From Ruminococcus sp. CAG:254 (GTDB lineage: Bacteria > Bacillota > Clostridia > Oscillospirales > Ruminococcaceae): a stretch of 8,471 bases of DNA. The notes beneath the pieces are model-generated. The model had not been told where the DNA came from and ran no database searches. It saw only the letters and a program-made list of their open reading frames with translations. Positions 5,831 through 8,471 of this stretch are shown in pieces. The DNA lies in contig HF997924.1 of assembly GCA_000433635.1 (NCBI GenBank), positions 1-8,471 on the forward strand. Direction: 5' to 3'. Numbering within the stretch: the first letter of the stretch is position 1; every line of letters starts with the position of its first letter. Made by a program: the position numbers and the translations under genes.

Positions 5831-7246
5831 ATGGCTGCACAACAAGAGAAAAAGTTAGGGCTTGGAAGCGTTGTTTCCATTTCAGTTGGATTGATTATTG
5901 CAACTAGTTGTCTGGTTTCTTTGGGACAGGGAGCTGGAACAATTGGGGTAACCTTTATTTTTGCAATGGTAATTGCTTGCATATTGAATATGACAACCGT
6001 TGCTTCTCTTTCGGAATTGAATGCGTTGATGCCGAATACAACGGGTGGACTGGCACAGTATACACTCGCCTGTATGGGACCGTTTCCAACGATTATCTCA
6101 ATGGTTGGCGGATACATTCTATGTAATGTGTTATCCTGCGGTGTAGAAGCCTCTATCTTTTCGTATGCAATGTCAGATACGTTTTCATTCCTGCATATTC
6201 CGAGTTTGGGATATGTGCTGATTGTTACCACCCTTCTGATGATTGCAAACTTATTCGGGGTTGATATTTTTGCGAAGTTGCAGGATGTTGTTGCATTTTT
6301 GCTGGTTGGCTCGATGCTGCTCATGGGCATCATTGGTGCAATTGGCATTGGATTTGGGAAAAAGATTGACCAGCCGTATACCATGGCAACGGATTTCAAG
6401 AGCATTGTTTCCATGACAGCGGTTGCATTCTGGCTGTTTATCGGTGCGGAATATGTCATTCCGGTTTCCAAAAGTGTCAAGAATGCCAAGCGAAATGTTC
6501 CGCTTGGCATGATGATTGGTTTGGGATTGATTTGTATCGTACAGTCCATTCTGGTCTTTGGTTTTCATAACTATGTGCCGTGGGCAGAACTGGCAGATTC
6601 TCCAGCACCGCATTTGCTGTACGGCATGAATTTGTTGGGAACATTCGGGAAAATCTGGATGACATTGGTTGCAGCTTTTGCGGTAATCAGCACACAAAAT
6701 TCCACCGTTAATGCACTGGCAAGCATTTGTCAGGGTATGGCAAAGATGAACATGATGCCGCAGGTTTTTGCAAAGACCAATCGGCGTGGTGTGCCGTATG
6801 TCGGCGTGGTATTTGTCAGCGTTATGATTTTCGTATTCTCTGCACTGAGCAATAACTCATCCGATGCAATTTCGTTCTTGATTTTGGTTGGTTCTGTATT
6901 TTGGATGATTTCCTATATTTTAGCACATATGGATGTTCTGATTCTGAGAAAGCGGTTTCCGAAAGCACCTCGGAGTTTTAAAGTACCGTTTGGTCCAGCG
7001 ATTCCGGTGATTGGTATTCTTGGAACAGTCTATATGATACTAAATATTTCCACAGATACTGCCGAACGGAATGCGATTTGGCTGGTAACCGGCGGAACAT
7101 TCTTGCTGCTAGGAATTTATGCATTCTTCTGGATTAAGTACAAGATGAAAATGCCGGTATTTAAAAGCGTTCCGATGGAAAAAGTCATGGCGATGGAGAA
7201 CGATATGTATTATACAATTAGAAAACGTCGTGGTATTTGGAAATAA
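5831..7246 (+). CDS. APC-superfamily amino acid / amine permease
   Basis: This 471-residue integral membrane protein has about twelve hydrophobic segments, roughly at residues 13-33, 36-56, 84-110, 127-145, 152-174, 192-210, 226-246, 272-292, 322-338, 346-370, 388-404 and 415-436. APC hallmarks include the glycine-rich unwound TM1 region (LVSLGQGAGTIG, 28-39), SELNALMPNTTGG at 61-73 and the TM6 signature FIGAEYVIPVSKSVKNAKRNVP at 203-224. The short basic N-terminus and longer charged C-terminal tail (437-471) are likely cytoplasmic. As the last gene of the operon it most likely brings in the substrate of the encoded dehydrogenase, by proton symport or exchange with a product. Specificity (amino acid, amine or opine-like compound) cannot be assigned. 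Direct coupling to a PII gene is unusual for an APC carrier and suggests regulated uptake. Confidence 0.88.
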   Translation: MAAQQEKKLGLGSVVSISVGLIIATSCLVSLGQGAGTIGVTFIFAMVIACILNMTTVASLSELNALMPNTTGGLAQYTLACMGPFPTIISMVGGYILCNVLSCGVEASIFSYAMSDTFSFLHIPSLGYVLIVTTLLMIANLFGVDIFAKLQDVVAFLLVGSMLLMGIIGAIGIGFGKKIDQPYTMATDFKSIVSMTAVAFWLFIGAEYVIPVSKSVKNAKRNVPLGMMIGLGLICIVQSILVFGFHNYVPWAELADSPAPHLLYGMNLLGTFGKIWMTLVAAFAVISTQNSTVNALASICQGMAKMNMMPQVFAKTNRRGVPYVGVVFVSVMIFVFSALSNNSSDAISFLILVGSVFWMISYILAHMDVLILRKRFPKAPRSFKVPFGPAIPVIGILGTVYMILNISTDTAERNAIWLVTGGTFLLLGIYAFFWIKYKMKMPVFKSVPMEKVMAMENDMYYTIRKRRGIWK

Positions 7247-7257
7247 TTACATCGTAG

Positions 7258-7300
7258 AGAAAAAACCGTTTCGTTGTAAGATAACGAAACGGTTTTTTCT
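7258..7300 (+). terminator. Strong intrinsic terminator ending the operon
   Basis: A perfect inverted repeat (core arm AACGAAACGGTTTTTT with its complement) forms an 18-bp stem around a 7-nt loop at 7276-7282, with the T-tract contained in the 3' arm. It starts 12 bases after the permease stop. The A-rich 5' arm gives a T-tract on the other strand too, so it could stop transcription from both directions. Confidence 0.92.
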
Positions 7301-7628
7301 ATTATTCGTATCTCCTATGTTTACCTTTTCATTTTCTAAACTATAAATATTAATAGCATATCATTCGATACAATTGGATACTAGAAATTTACAGTATAAT
7401 TGATTATAATATAGATAAATTTGGATATCCTCACCATACCATATTATTGCTAAATTATTGCTAAAGATCAGTAATGGATATGATAAAGGTACGAAATAAT
7501 GAGTTTTTTGGTATATGTATTCACGACTTTCATGGCAAGAATCATCCATCACACCACCGCTTCAATCACTGTTTTCCCATTCAACGATACATTGCATAGC
7601 GGTTGATTGCCTTCCAGCTTGTTAGAGC
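7301..7628. other. AT-rich intergenic region without a convincing gene
   Basis: Between the terminator and the next promoter the base composition becomes clearly more AT-rich. Short open frames on the minus strand (7361-7552 and 7549 into the next gene) have low-complexity or unfamiliar translations and no good ribosome-binding sites, so I do not call them genes. The minus-strand stretch at about 7549-7638 reads MDTSSNKLEGNQPL...SLNGKTVIEAVV and stops. It looks somewhat protein-like and could be a remnant of a decayed gene, but I recognise no family. No tRNA, riboswitch or CRISPR structure was seen. Confidence 0.5.
7443..7464. repeat. Exact 11-bp tandem repeat
   Basis: ATTATTGCTAA occurs twice back to back at 7443-7453 and 7454-7464. 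The 11-bp period is close to one helical turn, so a protein could bind both copies on the same face. It lies about 165-190 bp upstream of the candidate LytTR-gene promoter. It may equally be chance slippage in AT-rich DNA. Confidence 0.6.
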
Positions 7629-7657
7629 TTGTATCCATGACAAAAAAATGATATAAT
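7629..7657 (+). promoter_or_regulatory. Candidate sigma-70/SigA promoter of the LytTR-PAS gene
   Basis: A perfect -10 box TATAAT at 7652-7657 is preceded by TTGTAT at 7629-7634 with exactly 17 bp spacing. The -35 box matches only the TTG half of the consensus. Transcription would begin near 7664, giving a leader of about 75 nt before the ATG at 7739. An isolated TTGACA at 7702-7707 has no matching -10. Confidence 0.5.
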
Positions 7658-7738
7658 AGAGATACGAAAAAGAATATCCGGCAACAAATTACGAAAGTGA
7701 TTTGACAGGCAAGCAATTTGCACGAAAGGAACCAAACT

Positions 7739-8471
7739 ATGTATAATCGCATATATACCACAAGAACACTGGACATTACGACCAAATGGCAGCATGTGAA
7801 ACTGAATGTTGGCAGAATTCTTTATGTTATCATGCAAAAACAGGATGCGGAAATACACCTGTATGGCGGAAAAATATACACCACAAGAATCACCTGTGGA
7901 GAATTGAAAGAGCAGCTGGGGGAAGATTTTCTGGAAATTCGCAGAGGGTGTCTGGTGTCTGCTATCACGATTCAAAACATTACAGAAACGGTGAATCTCA
8001 TCAACGGCGAAGCGTTGAAATACACGATACGCCGCAAAAAAGAAATTATCCACGCTTTTCGTCAAAAACAGCAGGCCATCATTGGTCGTCTTGCTGCGAA
8101 CGATACGCCCAAGACTTATGAAGCATATCGCCAGCATTATTGCTGCTATGAAGATGCACCATTCGCCTTTGCAGACATCAAAATGATTTTCAATGATGAA
8201 ATCAGTGCCGTGGATTGGATTTTCTGTTATGGAAACGAAGCCCTCGCCAAGTTGGAAATGTTCCCATTGAAAAAGTTGATTGGTCAAAAATTCAGCGTCC
8301 TGTTTGAAAACATGGACTCCGACTGGCTCAGGTTTTATGAAAAAGCGGTTCTTTATGGTGAAATTATGGAAATCAATCATTACAGCCCCGAAATCGATGC
8401 TTTTCTAAAAGTAATCTGTTTTCCAACATTCTGGGGGCACTGCGGCTGCATTTTATTTCATACCTATGACC
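7739..8471 (+). CDS. LytTR DNA-binding domain protein with PAS-like sensor domain (3' partial)
   Basis: An open frame of 244 codons starts at ATG 7739 and runs off the window without a stop. AAAGGA at 7725-7730 is 8 nt upstream. Residues about 15-110 look like a LytTR DNA-binding domain: KLNVGRILYVIMQKQDAEIHL, then EDFLEIRRGCLVS at 62-74, matching the family's 'F.ihRs.lVn' core. Residues about 140-240 look like a PAS-type sensor: PFAFADIKMIF, VDWIFCYGNEALAKLE at 158-173, LIGQKFSVLF, and YSPEIDAFLKV near 215-225. In Clostridia such PAS domains are often followed by GGDEF or other signalling domains, so the missing part could carry an output domain. It follows a strong terminator and its own candidate promoter, so it is a separate unit. 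Whether it senses anything related to the operon is unknown. Confidence 0.8.
   Translation, partial: MYNRIYTTRTLDITTKWQHVKLNVGRILYVIMQKQDAEIHLYGGKIYTTRITCGELKEQLGEDFLEIRRGCLVSAITIQNITETVNLINGEALKYTIRRKKEIIHAFRQKQQAIIGRLAANDTPKTYEAYRQHYCCYEDAPFAFADIKMIFNDEISAVDWIFCYGNEALAKLEMFPLKKLIGQKFSVLFENMDSDWLRFYEKAVLYGEIMEINHYSPEIDAFLKVICFPTFWGHCGCILFHTYD

Noticed and set aside
5827..6549. Long minus-strand open frame (240 codons) opposite the permease
   Set aside because: It lies fully antisense to a clear APC permease gene with a good ribosome-binding site; its translation has no domain features and is a by-product of the permease codon pattern.
7702..7707. Perfect TTGACA -35 box close to the LytTR gene
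   Set aside because: No -10 box lies at 16-18 bp; the next TATAAT at 7742-7747 is inside the gene and 34 bp away.
7750..7890. Repeated coding motif IYTTR (residues 5-9 and 46-50) in the LytTR gene as a possible internal duplication
   Set aside because: The similarity covers only about five residues and a dozen bases and does not extend; chance or similar beta-strand sequence explains it.
7786..8121. 111-codon plus-strand open frame overlapping the LytTR gene
   Set aside because: It is in a different frame from the LytTR-PAS reading and its translation is Cys/His/Arg-rich nonsense without domain features.
7622..8380. 252-codon minus-strand open frame at the right end
   Set aside because: The plus strand encodes a coherent LytTR-PAS protein here with a Shine-Dalgarno site and promoter; the antisense translation matches nothing recognisable.
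1..8471. CRISPR arrays, insertion sequences, tRNA or rRNA genes, prophage or toxin-antitoxin genes
   Set aside because: No regularly spaced repeats, transposase motifs, cloverleaf structures or phage-type proteins were seen on either strand.

Overview
The window looks like accessory metabolic DNA from an anaerobic, low-to-moderate GC member of the Clostridia (Firmicutes), perhaps a gut Ruminococcaceae/Oscillospiraceae-type organism. The reasons are strong purine-rich Shine-Dalgarno sites (such as aaaggagg and taggagg), tight gene packing on one strand, protein sequence character, and a LytTR-PAS gene of a kind common in gut Clostridia. No 16S or other marker gene is present, so the lineage is an inference.

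From position 2 to 7246 there is one apparent operon of eight same-strand genes, closed by a strong hairpin terminator at 7258-7300. The first four genes encode a multi-subunit amine/amino-acid dehydrogenase related to the sarcosine oxidase / HcnABC / octopine-nopaline oxidase / dye-linked proline dehydrogenase group. They are a small [2Fe-2S] protein (5' end cut off by the window edge), a pyridine-nucleotide-disulfide-type flavoprotein carrying an extra eight- to nine-cysteine ferredoxin module, a free-standing BFD-like [2Fe-2S] protein, and a DAO-family FAD subunit that should hold the substrate site. The fifth gene is an ornithine cyclodeaminase / mu-crystallin family NAD(P)-dependent enzyme.

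The second half of the operon is regulation and transport: an AraC-family regulator, a PII-like signalling protein, and a 12-segment APC-family amino-acid permease. The simplest reading is that the permease imports an amino acid, amine or opine-like compound, the flavoenzyme complex oxidises it to an imine and passes electrons to ferredoxin-like centres, and the mu-crystallin-type enzyme acts on the imine or a derived product. AraC would sense the substrate and the PII protein would tie uptake to energy or nitrogen state. The substrate cannot be read from sequence.

From 7301 to about 7628 is AT-rich DNA without a convincing gene, holding an exact 11-bp tandem repeat. A candidate promoter at 7629-7657 then leads to a LytTR-PAS gene that starts at 7739 and runs off the 3' edge; it is a separate transcription unit.
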